The notes: generated by a model not told the origin, from the sequence alone. Shown: positions 45,296 through 54,059, counted from the first letter of the stretch. The stretch: DNA of 64,000 nt from an uncultured Bacteroidota bacterium (GCA_902791695.1 CADAWR010000003.1:124001-188000), one strand, 5' to 3'. A program made the numbers and translations.

Positions 45296-46035
45296 AGCCA
45301 TAGCGTCAACGATGTATGCGGAGTCATACCGAGAACCCTGTGGGTTTCCACACCAATGTCAATGCTGAGCCACCGGTATTTCACCCCCAATCCAAATGCC
45401 GCAGTCAACGGGTTCGTGGCAAATCCTGCACGGAAAAAAAGCAGACAACTATAATTGTATTCCATGCCGAAGCGCATCCTGATGCGATCCTCGCTTTCTG
45501 CCTCCACAACAGCCAGCACCTGACTTACCGGCCTGTAAGCCACCTGTGCATGTGCACGCCAAGGGCGTTGGATAGCCCATGGACGCGTGCCACCAAGCAG
45601 TGTAAAATACAGACGGCCATCAAGCGTGGCCTGCATTCCGGCGGTAGCAGCAAGCCATTGTTTTGGCTCGTAGTAGGCATCGGAAGTCCCTACATGCATA
45701 TAATGCGCTGCCACGCCAACTTTTAGCCACGGTGCCACACGTAGTGCATAGCCGGCCGTTGCGTTCTGCTCGCGATATCCGCTACTGCCGTAGCGACTAT
45801 ACGAGGCACCGGCTATACCTATTCGACCTGTCGGCCATACCGCCTCCACACCTTTGTCGGACATCTCTGCCAACATGTACGTGCGGCGGTAGTCCACCGT
45901 CAGCCGACGCACCGTGTCGTCGGGCACAATGCAACCGCCCATAGCGCTACTACGGGCGCTATGGGCGGTGTTTTGGTATTGTCCATAGGCTGTGCCGCAC
46001 AGCGCAATCAGCGCCACCGCAAGCACCGCCTTCAT
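45292..46035 (-). CDS. Probable outer-membrane beta-barrel protein (PorV/UPF0164-like appearance)
   Basis: 247 residues from the ATG at 46035, which begins a clear signal peptide (MKAVLAVALIALCGTAYGQ); the longer frame to 46104 would overlap the upstream gene. The mature part has SARSSAMGGCIV near the N-terminus, similar in style to PorV-type barrels, followed by repeated strands (GIAGASYSRYGSSGY, WLKVGVAAHYMHVGTSD, YSCLLFFRAGFATNPLTAAF, WLSIDIGVETHRVLG). It is four bases after the lipoprotein gene and overlaps the HHH-barrel gene by four bases, so the two barrels are probably made together. The exact family is unresolved. Confidence 0.78.
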   Translation of the reverse strand: MKAVLAVALIALCGTAYGQYQNTAHSARSSAMGGCIVPDDTVRRLTVDYRRTYMLAEMSDKGVEAVWPTGRIGIAGASYSRYGSSGYREQNATAGYALRVAPWLKVGVAAHYMHVGTSDAYYEPKQWLAATAGMQATLDGRLYFTLLGGTRPWAIQRPWRAHAQVAYRPVSQVLAVVEAESEDRIRMRFGMEYNYSCLLFFRAGFATNPLTAAFGLGVKYRWLSIDIGVETHRVLGMTPHTSLTLWL

Positions 46036-46039
46036 GACA

Positions 46040-46813
46040 TTACTCCATATCCTCGAGTTCGTCAACAATCTGCTCGATATTTGCACGACGGCTCGAGATC
46101 TCACCGTTGAAGGTGATGGTCGGCAGATAGTGGGTCAGAGCTTCACGCGCACTCTCCGGAATGGCGAGGAGGAGCTCAAGCTGCTGCTTGGTGACATAGA
46201 AGGCCTTGACATTCTGGACAGCGCCTCTCACAATGGTGCCCACGGTGGAGAACTCAGAGATGTGGATGATACCCTCATAGCAGATGTAGTAGTCATCTTC
46301 GCTGACGGCCACAACCATCATGTTGCCGTACTGGATGTCGTTGTTGGTAAGGTAGTAGCTCCAATTGTGCTCGTTGAGGTCCTCGATGAAACTAAAGTCA
46401 CCGGTCGGCACGGAGATGGTGTAGTCACCAGGCATCGTATCGCGCAGATTGATGCCAATCATCGGGAACTGGATGTTGACTGTACCCTCGGCAATGATGT
46501 CGGTATAGCTGCCAAAGAACAGAGCGCCGGCATCCACGACAACAGCGGAGTCTGTCATCTCTCCTTCATAAGTGAAGCTGGCATTGCACATGGCCGATTT
46601 GAACTTCATCGTGTCCACATTCACGGCAGAATGGTTGTACTGGAACATGGCGCCGTTCTGGGGCTCCGAAGGCAACAGATAGATATGTCCGAGCAGATCG
46701 CTGCCGGCATACTGCTGAAGCTGGTTCTGTAACTGAGCCTCATTGCCATCACAGGCGCTGAAACCCAACATACAAGCCACTGCGGTGGCGATAACAAGAA
46801 TACTCTTTTTCAT
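46040..46813 (-). CDS. Hypothetical lipoprotein, first gene of the envelope operon
   Basis: 257 residues. Lipoprotein signal MKKSILVIATAVACMLGFSAC with the lipidated Cys at residue 21, then a mainly beta-strand soluble domain (VNIQFPMIGINLRDTMPGDY, VVAVSEDDYYICYEGIIHI) and an acidic helical C-terminus. I do not recognise a family. A consensus promoter lies just upstream and nine same-strand genes follow with little spacing, so this gene heads the operon that includes bamA. Confidence 0.82.
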   Translation of the reverse strand: MKKSILVIATAVACMLGFSACDGNEAQLQNQLQQYAGSDLLGHIYLLPSEPQNGAMFQYNHSAVNVDTMKFKSAMCNASFTYEGEMTDSAVVVDAGALFFGSYTDIIAEGTVNIQFPMIGINLRDTMPGDYTISVPTGDFSFIEDLNEHNWSYYLTNNDIQYGNMMVVAVSEDDYYICYEGIIHISEFSTVGTIVRGAVQNVKAFYVTKQQLELLLAIPESAREALTHYLPTITFNGEISSRRANIEQIVDELEDME

Positions 46814-46878
46814 AATTTGATATTTAATTGATTGATACTGCCTTTTTTATATACCAAAAGAACATTATGTCCCTTTTG

Positions 46879-46908
46879 CAAAGGTACGCTTTTTTCCAAA
46901 CATTACAA
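46879..46908 (-). promoter_or_regulatory. Promoter of the ten-gene envelope operon
   Basis: On the minus strand, -7 TACCTTTG (46886-46879) and TTG (46908-46906) with 19 bases between. It sits about 65 bases before the lipoprotein ATG and is the only clean promoter I found for the operon. Confidence 0.7.
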
Positions 46909-46938
46909 AACCCAAATATTAAAAATAGTTAAAATGGC

Positions 46939-47679
46939 CTATTCGGCCACCTCATTCATAGTGTTTCCAGCCTGAGCCAATGCCTTGTAGGTCTTCTCGG
47001 CGGCAAGCTGCTCGGCAGCCTTGATGGTGTACTCTATGGCCGACTGTTGAGGCTGTCCGTCGATGTCCACACGGCATTCATACTCGCGGCGCCCCGAATG
47101 GCCACGCACTACGCTACGCACTATCTCGAATGTCACCTTCTTGTGGTTCTTTTGACCCCAGTCGATGAGCTTGCTCTTGAAGTTCCATTCGGTCTTGGCA
47201 ACCTCGTCGACATCGATATATGTGCACAACAGTTTGTTGATGATAACCTTGCGGGTGAAGCGGTAGCCTCGCTCCAGATATATGGCGCCTATCAGGGCCT
47301 CGAAGGCATCGCCGCCAAGCGACTTGAAAGCCCCCTCGGTACCGCGCTGGTGCTCTATGAGCTCCAACATGCCTATCTTGCGCGCCAGCTGCCCGAGGCT
47401 CTTGCGGCTCACTATCTTGGACCGCATCTCGGTGAGAAAACCCTCCCCCTTGAGGGGGTACTTCTTGTATAGGTACTCCGCCACAACAGAGCCCAATATG
47501 GCGTCGCCGAGGTATTCCAGGCGCTCGTTGTTGGTGCGGTGCCCTTCGGTAATGGCCGACACCGAACGGTGTATGAACGCCGTGTGGTACAACTCCGTGC
47601 GCCGGGGTGTGAAACCCAGCACGTTCTTGAAGAAACGATAGAACTCGGGCCTTTCCTTCTTCTCGGCGAACAGCAACAC
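46939..47679 (-). CDS. rnc: Ribonuclease III
   Basis: 246 residues. The RNase III signature NERLEYLGDA (residues 51-60) lies near the N-terminus, with FEALIGAIYLERG as the second acidic cluster. A C-terminal double-stranded-RNA-binding domain (KSKLIDWGQKNHKKVTFEIV ... AIEYTIKAAEQLAAEKTYKAL) completes it. It cleaves double-stranded RNA in rRNA processing and mRNA turnover. The start is GTG at 47679, three bases after the fabF stop; no nearby ATG is available. The order acpP-fabF-rnc is common in bacteria. Confidence 0.95.
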   Translation of the reverse strand: MLLFAEKKERPEFYRFFKNVLGFTPRRTELYHTAFIHRSVSAITEGHRTNNERLEYLGDAILGSVVAEYLYKKYPLKGEGFLTEMRSKIVSRKSLGQLARKIGMLELIEHQRGTEGAFKSLGGDAFEALIGAIYLERGYRFTRKVIINKLLCTYIDVDEVAKTEWNFKSKLIDWGQKNHKKVTFEIVRSVVRGHSGRREYECRVDIDGQPQQSAIEYTIKAAEQLAAEKTYKALAQAGNTMNEVAE

Positions 47680-47682
47680 GGC

Positions 47683-48927
47683 TCAGTATTTTCTGAAAGC
47701 AAGACAGACGTTGTGACCGCCAAAACCGAAGGCATTGCTCAAGGCAAACGTCACCTCGCGCTTCTTTGCATGGTTGAAGGTGAAGTCCAGTGCGGGTATC
47801 TGGGGGTCATCGTGGAAGTGGTTTATGGTCGGAGGCACCATTCCGTTCTTGATGGTAAGGATGGTGGCTATGGCCTCCACCGCACCGGCGGCACCCAGCA
47901 GGTGACCCGTCATCGACTTGGTCGAGTTGAGAGCCATCTTATAGGCATGGTCTCCAAACAGACCCATAACGGCCTTGGGTTCAGAGATATCGCCTATAGG
48001 TGTCGATGTGCCATGGGTGTTGATATGGTCCACATCCGTAATTTTCATACCCGACTCCTCGACAGCCTGACGCATGGCATCGATGACACCAAGGCCCTCG
48101 GGGTGCGAGGCGGTGATATGATAAGCGTCGGCCGAAAGACCGGCACCGGTCAGTTCTGCGTAAATCTTGGCGCCACGCGCAAGAGCATGGTCCAGGCTCT
48201 CGAGCACCAGCGTGCCGGCACCCTCGCCAAGCACAAAACCGTCACGGTCGAGGTCGAACGGACGCGAAGCCGTCCACGGGTCGTCGTTGCGCGTAGACAG
48301 CGCTCTCATGTTGCCGAAACCGCCTATGCCCACTTCCGTCACAGCGCACTCGCTGCCGCCGGCAATCATCATGTCGGCCTTGCCGAGGCGTATCAAGTTG
48401 AACGCATCGCTGATGGCTGCTGCCGATGAGGCACACGCCGCAACGGTGCAATAGTTGGGGCCGCGCAGACCGTAGCGGATGGCTATCTGGCCGGCGCAGA
48501 TGTCGGTTATAACCTTCGGCACCCAGTAGGGGCTGAAACGCGGTGTACGCCCGTTGACAGCATACTCCATTATCTCATCCTGCAGAGAGGTTACACCACC
48601 CATGCCGGAGCCCCATACCACTCCGAAGCGCGATTTGTCGATATTTTCGTCGGCCAGACCCGCGTCGCGCATGGCCTCGTCGACACTCACCAGCCCGTAC
48701 ACGGTGTAACCGTCGAGCAGGCGCATCTCTTTCTTGTCAAAGTAGTTCAGCGGGTCGAAACCCTTGAGTTCCGCTGCTATGCGGCACTTGAACTTCGTGG
48801 CGTCAAAATGTGTAATCATCCCTGCACCGCTGGCGCCCGCGATGAGGTTCTCCCACAATTCACTAACGTTGTTACCCACCGGTGTCAGCGCACCCAGACC
48901 GGTAACAACCACACGTTTCAACTCCAT
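47683..48927 (-). CDS. fabF: Beta-ketoacyl-ACP synthase II
   Basis: 414 residues of a condensing enzyme with the Cys-His-His triad: nucleophile Cys165 in TVAACASSAAA, His in NTHGTSTPIGD and His in MTGHLLGAAGAVEA. The N-terminal VVVTGLGALTPVG and C-terminal NAFGFGGHN match KAS II. It elongates acyl-ACP with malonyl-ACP in type II fatty-acid synthesis. It follows acpP by 111 bases containing a long imperfect hairpin and is three bases before rnc. Confidence 0.97.
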   Translation of the reverse strand: MELKRVVVTGLGALTPVGNNVSELWENLIAGASGAGMITHFDATKFKCRIAAELKGFDPLNYFDKKEMRLLDGYTVYGLVSVDEAMRDAGLADENIDKSRFGVVWGSGMGGVTSLQDEIMEYAVNGRTPRFSPYWVPKVITDICAGQIAIRYGLRGPNYCTVAACASSAAAISDAFNLIRLGKADMMIAGGSECAVTEVGIGGFGNMRALSTRNDDPWTASRPFDLDRDGFVLGEGAGTLVLESLDHALARGAKIYAELTGAGLSADAYHITASHPEGLGVIDAMRQAVEESGMKITDVDHINTHGTSTPIGDISEPKAVMGLFGDHAYKMALNSTKSMTGHLLGAAGAVEAIATILTIKNGMVPPTINHFHDDPQIPALDFTFNHAKKREVTFALSNAFGFGGHNVCLAFRKY

Positions 48928-48970
48928 ATCTTTTGGGGTTGGTTCTTGAATTGGTTGACCATACTGAAAG

Positions 48971-49016
48971 GTTGAAACGGTGGAACCCGGCGTGCGCCGC
49001 GCTCCATCGTCTCAAC
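48971..49016 (-). promoter_or_regulatory. Long imperfect hairpin between acpP and fabF
   Basis: Two 21-base arms (48971-48991 and 48996-49016) pair around a 4-base loop. On the minus-strand transcript 17 are Watson-Crick pairs, three are G-U pairs and one is a mismatch. No U-tract follows, so it looks more like an RNA-processing, stability or partial-attenuation structure that could set the acpP:fabF ratio than a terminator. This is inference. Confidence 0.55.
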
Positions 49017-49038
49017 ATTCCAATAATGATAAGAAGAG

Positions 49039-49275
49039 TTACTTCTTGGCGTTCTCAATGAAAGCGATAGCGTCGCCAACGGTGACGATCTTCTCGGCTT
49101 CCTCATCGGGAATGGAAAGGTCAAACTCTTTCTCAAGCTCCATAATCAGCTCGACAGTGTCCAGAGAGTCGGCACCAAGGTCGTTGGTGAAGCTGGCTTC
49201 GGGAACAACTTGACTTTCTTCAACACCAAGTTTGTCGGTGATGATACTCGTAACTTTGGTTGCAATTTCTGACAT
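49039..49275 (-). CDS. acpP: Acyl carrier protein
   Basis: 78 residues, the normal size. The phosphopantetheine attachment serine is Ser37 in the canonical [15 protein letters not shown] motif; the four-helix acidic profile is complete. It carries acyl chains for fatty-acid and lipid synthesis after modification by a phosphopantetheinyl transferase, for which a candidate gene lies at 59578-60072. It is first in acpP-fabF-rnc. Confidence 0.98.
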   Translation of the reverse strand: MSEIATKVTSIITDKLGVEESQVVPEASFTNDLGADSLDTVELIMELEKEFDLSIPDEEAEKIVTVGDAIAFIENAKK

Positions 49276-49305
49276 TTTCTTCTAATTTTAAAGTTAAATC
49301 GGCTG

Positions 49306-49338
49306 CAAAGAAACAAAAAATTTCCGACATGGGAACAA
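49306..49338 (-). promoter_or_regulatory. Possible acpP promoter (weak)
   Basis: Minus-strand TTTCTTTG (49313-49306) differs from TAnnTTTG at one position; a TTG lies 22 bases upstream (49338-49336). It is placed about 30 bases before the acpP ATG. Confidence 0.4.
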
Positions 49339-49627
49339 TATTTAACATTCAAATTTGCACACCTCCTTGTTAAGACGCTGATACAAAAGAGCCTGTATTT
49401 TAAAAAAATTTAACTTTTCCGCCGTCGCATCGTCGTTTTTTCACATCCCCAAAGTACCTTTCTCCTCCTTTTTCCAGCGCTTTTCCGCCAGTCGCTTCAC
49501 TTCAGACCCCAAATATAACAATTTTCCGCTGTCAATCAACCGATTAACAATCGGCCATCAGACGTCGCCCCAGCCACCCCGCTGCATTCCCGCCCCGGCC
49601 ACATTCCGCTGCAGCGCCGATGTCGCC
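49339..49627. other. Non-coding spacer upstream of acpP
   Basis: No plausible gene or RNA was seen. The stretch is AT-rich near acpP (49339-49440) and becomes C-rich towards 49620, with several short pyrimidine tracts. The dispersed palindrome copy C begins at its end. Confidence 0.5.
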
Positions 49628-49729
49628 CCGTACCTGCTCCGTCTGTTCTACGGTTGTTCACCGGTTGTTTAACGGTTTAAATCGTCGAACAACCGGTGAA
49701 CAACCGTAGAACAGACGGAGCGGGTACGG
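49628..49729. repeat. Dispersed palindromic repeat, copy C (full form)
   Basis: Near-perfect 102-base palindrome centred between 49678 and 49679. The arms of about 51 bases (from CCGTACCTGCTCCGTCTG to the matching CAGACGGAGCGGGTACGG) contain only one mismatch and three T-G pairs. It is the same family as copies A, B and D and lies in the divergent spacer between acpP and purN, just before the purN promoter. Confidence 0.9.
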
Positions 49730-49756
49730 ACTGGGTACGGCTTGCTGTCACTTTTT

Positions 49757-49788
49757 TTGTGCCATGTCGAAAATAATGCGTATCTTTG
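49757..49788 (+). promoter_or_regulatory. Promoter for purN operon
   Basis: TTG (49757-49759) and TATCTTTG (49781-49788) with 21 bases between; the leader to the ATG at 49817 is about 20 bases. Confidence 0.65.
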
Positions 49789-49816
49789 CAGTCCGAAATG
49801 AAATAGCATTCCCTCT

Positions 49817-50395
49817 ATGAGCAAACCTATCCGACTGGCCATTCTCGGCTCGGGCAACGGCACCAACGCACAACAAATCAGCGAATACTTCGCCGGCAGG
49901 GACGACGTGCAGGTTGTCTCTATTATATATAATGTAAAGGACGCCTACATTGCACAGCGCGCACGCAACCTCGGCATCGAAGCCCGGTATTTCGGACGCA
50001 AGGACTTCTACGAGACCGGCGCCGTGCTCGACTACCTGCGCCAGAAGCAGGCCGACTGGGTCATCCTGGCCGGATTTCTATGGCTGGTTCCGCAGCCGAT
50101 ACTCGACGCCTACCCTCAGCGCGTAATAAACATCCACCCTGCCCTGCTACCCAAGTATGGCGGCAAAGGCATGTACGGACACCACGTGCATGAGGCCGTC
50201 GTTGCCGCAGGCGAGACCGAGAGCGGTATCACCATACACATCGTGGACGAGAACTACGACCGTGGAACTATCTTGGAACAAGCGCGTTGCAGCGTCACCA
50301 AAGACGACACTCCCGACACCCTGGCAGCCAAAATACACCTGCTGGAGAAAGAATATTTCCCGCGCGTGATAGACCGTACGATACATGCTTGCTGA
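49817..50395 (+). CDS. purN: Phosphoribosylglycinamide formyltransferase
   Basis: 192 residues. Landmarks of GAR transformylase: LAILGSGNGTNAQ phosphate loop, VILAGFLWLVP, the catalytic Asn-x-His in NIHPALLPKYGGKGMYG, and the catalytic Asp region ITIHIVDENYDRGTI. It transfers a formyl group from 10-formyl-tetrahydrofolate to GAR in purine synthesis. It is followed three bases later by a glycosyltransferase, with no obvious metabolic link. Confidence 0.95.
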   Translation: MSKPIRLAILGSGNGTNAQQISEYFAGRDDVQVVSIIYNVKDAYIAQRARNLGIEARYFGRKDFYETGAVLDYLRQKQADWVILAGFLWLVPQPILDAYPQRVINIHPALLPKYGGKGMYGHHVHEAVVAAGETESGITIHIVDENYDRGTILEQARCSVTKDDTPDTLAAKIHLLEKEYFPRVIDRTIHAC

Positions 50396-50398
50396 CAC

Positions 50399-51526
50399 AT
50401 GCGTATCGCTGTAAACACACGCCTGCTGCTGAAGGGCAAAATGGACGGAATAGGCTGGTTTACTGCCGAGTCCATGCGGCGCATTGTCTGTTCTCACCCG
50501 GAGCACACTTTCTACTTCCTCTTCGACCGCAAGCCCGACCCTGAATTTATTTTTGCGTCCAACGTAGTTCCCGTGGTGTTGTGCCCACAGGCACGACATC
50601 CGGTGCTGTGGTACATGTTCTTCGAATGGGCAGTACCGTTCGCTTTAAAGAAGTATAAAATAGACCTTTACGTGTCACCGGACGGCATGATGCCGTTGCA
50701 CCCCAAAGTGCCGACGCTGACGGTGATTCACGACCTCAACTTCGAGCACGCCACAGGCAACCTGAAAGGGTCGCACCAGAGATATATGACACACTGGTTC
50801 AAGCTCTTTGCGCAGAATGCCACACGTGTGTCAACAGTGTCGGAATACTCGAAGAAGGATATCGCGGAGACCTACGGCGTGGCATCGGACAAGATCGACG
50901 TGGTCTACGACGGCTCTCATCCTTGCTACCGTCCCCATAGTGAGGAGGAGAAAACGAAAACAAGGGAGCGATTCACCAATGGATGCCGCTACATCATTTT
51001 CGTAAGTACCATCCTAAAACGCAAGAATCTGGCCAACCTGATCATAGCTTTCGACCGCGTAAAAACCATGGAACCAAGCACTTTGAAGCTCGTCGTTGTG
51101 GGTAGCCGTGTGTGGTGGCAGGACGAATTGGCCGAGGCCTACGATAATATGTCGCACAAAGAGGACGTGATAATGCCTGGCCACGTTGATGCCGACGAGC
51201 TTGCAGCACTGGTGTCAGCCGCCGAAGCATTGGTCTATCCATCATACTTTGAGGGCTTTGGCATCCCAATACTCGAGGCCATGTATGCCGAGACAGCCGT
51301 AATTTGCTCCAACACCACCTCTATGCCCGAGGTCGGTGGCGACGCCGTGCTATACATAGACCCCACCTCTCCAGAAGACATAGCACATGCTATCAGCAAG
51401 ATAGGACAGTCTGAAGTCCGTGAAGAATTGATAGAGAAGGGACGTGGACAACGTACACTATACAGTTGGGAGCGGACTGCCAACCTGCTGTGGACAAGCA
51501 TGATGCGCACAATCGGGAAAGAATGA
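50399..51526 (+). CDS. Glycosyltransferase family 4-type (GT-B) glycosyltransferase
   Basis: 375 residues. The C-terminal nucleotide-sugar domain has the EGFGIPILEAM motif (E-x7-E type) preceded by AEALVYPSYF, and IIFVSTILKRKNLANLI marks the start of the second Rossmann domain; STVSEYSKKDI is another typical GT4 landmark. It would transfer a sugar from a nucleotide donor, probably in surface polysaccharide or protein glycosylation; donor and acceptor are unknown. It overlaps the OmpA-like gene by four bases (ATGA), so the two are coupled. Confidence 0.9.
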   Translation: MRIAVNTRLLLKGKMDGIGWFTAESMRRIVCSHPEHTFYFLFDRKPDPEFIFASNVVPVVLCPQARHPVLWYMFFEWAVPFALKKYKIDLYVSPDGMMPLHPKVPTLTVIHDLNFEHATGNLKGSHQRYMTHWFKLFAQNATRVSTVSEYSKKDIAETYGVASDKIDVVYDGSHPCYRPHSEEEKTKTRERFTNGCRYIIFVSTILKRKNLANLIIAFDRVKTMEPSTLKLVVVGSRVWWQDELAEAYDNMSHKEDVIMPGHVDADELAALVSAAEALVYPSYFEGFGIPILEAMYAETAVICSNTTSMPEVGGDAVLYIDPTSPEDIAHAISKIGQSEVREELIEKGRGQRTLYSWERTANLLWTSMMRTIGKE

Positions 51527-52665
51527 TACACCGCTGGACAACCGTCGCAGCCTTATTGATGCTCCACATAGGCACAGCTAAGGCACAAGCGCCTGATAAC
51601 CTGGTGCATAACCATTCGTTTGAAGAATACCGCCATTGTCCGCAAAAGATTGACGCATTGGGAGTGATGACAGACGTTGAGGCTTGGTGGCAACCTACCA
51701 AAGGCAGCAGCGACTATTTCAACGCCTGCGGTTCACGAGACTGCACTGTACCACGCAACAAGATGGGCTACCAGACAGCACACAACGGACAGGCTTACTG
51801 CGGAATATACTGTTCGCAAGCAAACTACCGCGAATACCTGCAGACCGAACTAAAACAACCGTTGGAGGCTGGACATCGCTACCGCGTAAGCTTCTGGGTC
51901 AGCTTGGCCGACAAGTCACCACTTGCCGTGGCCACAATAGGGGCTCTTTTCACACATGAAATGATTGCTGACACAACATCGTGGGACATACTGATGGAAC
52001 GTGAGGCTTCGGAAAACGAAGAACTGGAGAATGTCACGATTGCCACCTACCTTCAGCCACAAATAGTCAATACCAAAGACAGCGTACTGTCAGACAGTAA
52101 GATATGGCATGAGATAACCGGTGAAATTGTTGCCGAAGGCGGGGAGCGGTTCCTTACAATAGGCAATTTTGCAGACTTCAACCATAGTACCGTAACATCT
52201 ACCGAAAGCCCTAATGCCGTACTGCAAGGTGCATACTACTATATAGATGATGTCAGTGTTGTATCACTTGACCAAGCAGAATACGCCGAGGCTCCCCAAG
52301 AAAAGCCCGCGCCCAAAGCCGGTGAGGTGAAGACCTTATACGGCATTTATTTCGCCACCGGGAAGAGTGATATACTCCCACAATCATACAATGAGTTGCA
52401 TCGTCTGTTGGAGACCCTGCAAGCGCACCCGGAGATGCGCATAGAACTGCGCGGACATACCGACAATCAGGGCACAGCCGACTTCAATATGAAGCTGTCG
52501 GAAGCACGTGCCGCCGCCGTAGCAGAATATCTGACAGGCAAAGGCATAGCGCCACACAGGCTCACGACAAAAGGATTCGGTAAAACAATGCCGGTAGATA
52601 GCAACACCACACCGGAAGGACGCAGCCACAACCGCCGAGTGGAATATCGCGTACTTCCGGACTGA
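51523..52665 (+). CDS. OmpA-family protein with N-terminal carbohydrate-binding-like domain
   Basis: 380 residues from the ATG at 51523. Signal peptide (ALLMLHIGTAKAQ), then about 230 residues beginning LVHNHSFEEYRHCP and containing GHRYRVSFWVSL and AYYYIDDVSVVSL, a jelly-roll, DUF642/CBM-like pattern. A C-terminal OmpA peptidoglycan-binding domain follows (IYFATGKSDI, IELRGHTDNQGTADFNMKLS, RAAAVAEYL, NRRVEYRVL). It probably tethers a surface domain to the cell wall. It is coupled to the upstream glycosyltransferase. A strong terminator follows. Confidence 0.88.
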   Translation: MIHRWTTVAALLMLHIGTAKAQAPDNLVHNHSFEEYRHCPQKIDALGVMTDVEAWWQPTKGSSDYFNACGSRDCTVPRNKMGYQTAHNGQAYCGIYCSQANYREYLQTELKQPLEAGHRYRVSFWVSLADKSPLAVATIGALFTHEMIADTTSWDILMEREASENEELENVTIATYLQPQIVNTKDSVLSDSKIWHEITGEIVAEGGERFLTIGNFADFNHSTVTSTESPNAVLQGAYYYIDDVSVVSLDQAEYAEAPQEKPAPKAGEVKTLYGIYFATGKSDILPQSYNELHRLLETLQAHPEMRIELRGHTDNQGTADFNMKLSEARAAAVAEYLTGKGIAPHRLTTKGFGKTMPVDSNTTPEGRSHNRRVEYRVLPD

Positions 52666-52682
52666 CCACTATACATATATAT

Positions 52683-52722
52683 AAAAAAGGGGGGCTTCCT
52701 GATGGAAGCCCCCCTTTTTATG
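52683..52722. terminator. Bidirectional terminator between two OmpA-family genes
   Basis: Perfect stem GGGGGGCTTCC / GGAAGCCCCCC with a TGAT loop, flanked by A and T runs on both sides, serving both convergent genes. Confidence 0.93.
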
Positions 52723-52737
52723 CATTACCTAATTAAA

Positions 52738-54003
52738 CTATTCAATCACACGGTAGAAGCTGACACGACGGTTGAGAGCGTACTGGATGTCGCCGAAGGC
52801 AACGCTCTTACCCTTATAATCGGTAGAGATGCGATCCTCAGCAATACCATACTTCTTGACAAGGAGGCGCTTCACCTCGTTGGCACGCTTCTCGGAGAGC
52901 TTCATGTTGTACTGGTCGCTGCCGGTGTAGTCGGCGAAACCAACCACCATAATCTTGACATCGCCATTGTCTTTCAGCACACGGGCGACAGCTTTGACCT
53001 TGTCCATCTCCTCATCGGAGACCTTCCACTCATCAACACCGTACTGGACAGAGAAGGGCATGGCGTAGAAGTTGAGCTGGTCGGCCTTGATCTGGTCGAT
53101 GACGGCCTGCAGGCTGTCGGCAGCGGCGCTGTTGCCACCCTTGCCCTGATTGGCCATGGCCTCGGCGAGCTGATCCTCAAGTTCTGCAATGCGGTTCTCG
53201 AGTTTCTTCTCGTTGTTGCGGGTAGCGACAACCTGGTTCTCGAGGTTGTTGACCTGAGTATTGAGGGCACCGAAGTTTTCCTGAGTCAGCATAGCTTTCT
53301 GAGCGGCAACGGCCTGGTCGGCAGCAGTCACACCGAAGCAGTAGTAGTAACCGAGGCGGAAGATACGGTTGGTGTGGTGCAGGTCGGCAGAGAAGAAGGT
53401 CTTGGGCGAGGGAGCATCACCGTTGATGTCGTAGCCATACTCGAAGAAGATGTGATGAGGATCACCGAAGCGATAACTCACACCGACACCACCGTCGAGG
53501 GTGATACCGACAGTACCGTAGTCGATAATGGACTCAGCCTGGTTGAAGCTGAAACCAAGACCACCACCAGCGAAGATGTAGAGGTTGAGACGGCGGTCAG
53601 GATCATAGCCAAGGAGAGAGTTGTTGATGGACCACAGAATGTCGAGAGTCAGCGAAGCATGACGATCCATGGCATACGTAGTGTTCTCTGCACCCTTAAC
53701 ATCGCCCCAGTGAGGAGTGCCGAAGCTGGGGAAGCCGAAACGGATACGCCAGTCAAAGGCGTGGTTCAGTTTCTGCTGGGCGAAGATGTCCATACCGGCG
53801 TTTGTGGATACGAGCCACTTGTCGCCAAAGCTGAAACCACCCATACGGGCCTGGTTGTTAAGATCAATCGAAGCACCGATCGACCAGTTGCTCCAGAAGC
53901 CATAGCGCGGATACTCCGGCTTACCATTGTTCTGGGCAAATGCAGACATGGATGTCACAATAAGTGACATGACCATTGCAATCTTGATAACTTTTTTCAT
54001 CAT
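52738..54003 (-). CDS. Major OmpA-family outer-membrane protein
   Basis: 421 residues. Signal peptide (MVMSLIVTSMSAFAQ), an N-terminal eight-strand-type barrel (~residues 30-225; WSIGASIDLNNQARMGGF, FEYGYDINGD, IFRLGYYYCFGV), and a coiled-coil linker (NTQVNNLENQVVATRNNEKK and following, ~residues 240-290). The C-terminal OmpA domain is somewhat divergent (IMVVGFADYTGSDQYNMKLS, KRANEVKRLLV, LNRRVSFYRV). The coiled coil suggests oligomerisation, as in the Omp40/41 proteins of Porphyromonas. Expected role: outer-membrane stability through peptidoglycan attachment. Confidence 0.93.
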   Translation of the reverse strand: MMKKVIKIAMVMSLIVTSMSAFAQNNGKPEYPRYGFWSNWSIGASIDLNNQARMGGFSFGDKWLVSTNAGMDIFAQQKLNHAFDWRIRFGFPSFGTPHWGDVKGAENTTYAMDRHASLTLDILWSINNSLLGYDPDRRLNLYIFAGGGLGFSFNQAESIIDYGTVGITLDGGVGVSYRFGDPHHIFFEYGYDINGDAPSPKTFFSADLHHTNRIFRLGYYYCFGVTAADQAVAAQKAMLTQENFGALNTQVNNLENQVVATRNNEKKLENRIAELEDQLAEAMANQGKGGNSAAADSLQAVIDQIKADQLNFYAMPFSVQYGVDEWKVSDEEMDKVKAVARVLKDNGDVKIMVVGFADYTGSDQYNMKLSEKRANEVKRLLVKKYGIAEDRISTDYKGKSVAFGDIQYALNRRVSFYRVIE

Positions 54004-54059
54004 ATTTTCAATAGTATTTATTTATTATCTTTACGATATTTCTATGCTCTAACGGGTTG

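Noticed and set aside
48918..49136. 72-codon minus-strand frame across the acpP-fabF spacer
   Set aside because: It overlaps the acpP coding region in another frame and its sequence is explained by the hairpin and acpP.
52702..53967. 421-codon plus-strand frame opposite the major OmpA gene
   Set aside because: It is exactly antisense to a well-supported OmpA-family gene with signal peptide and OmpA domain, and it begins inside the terminator.
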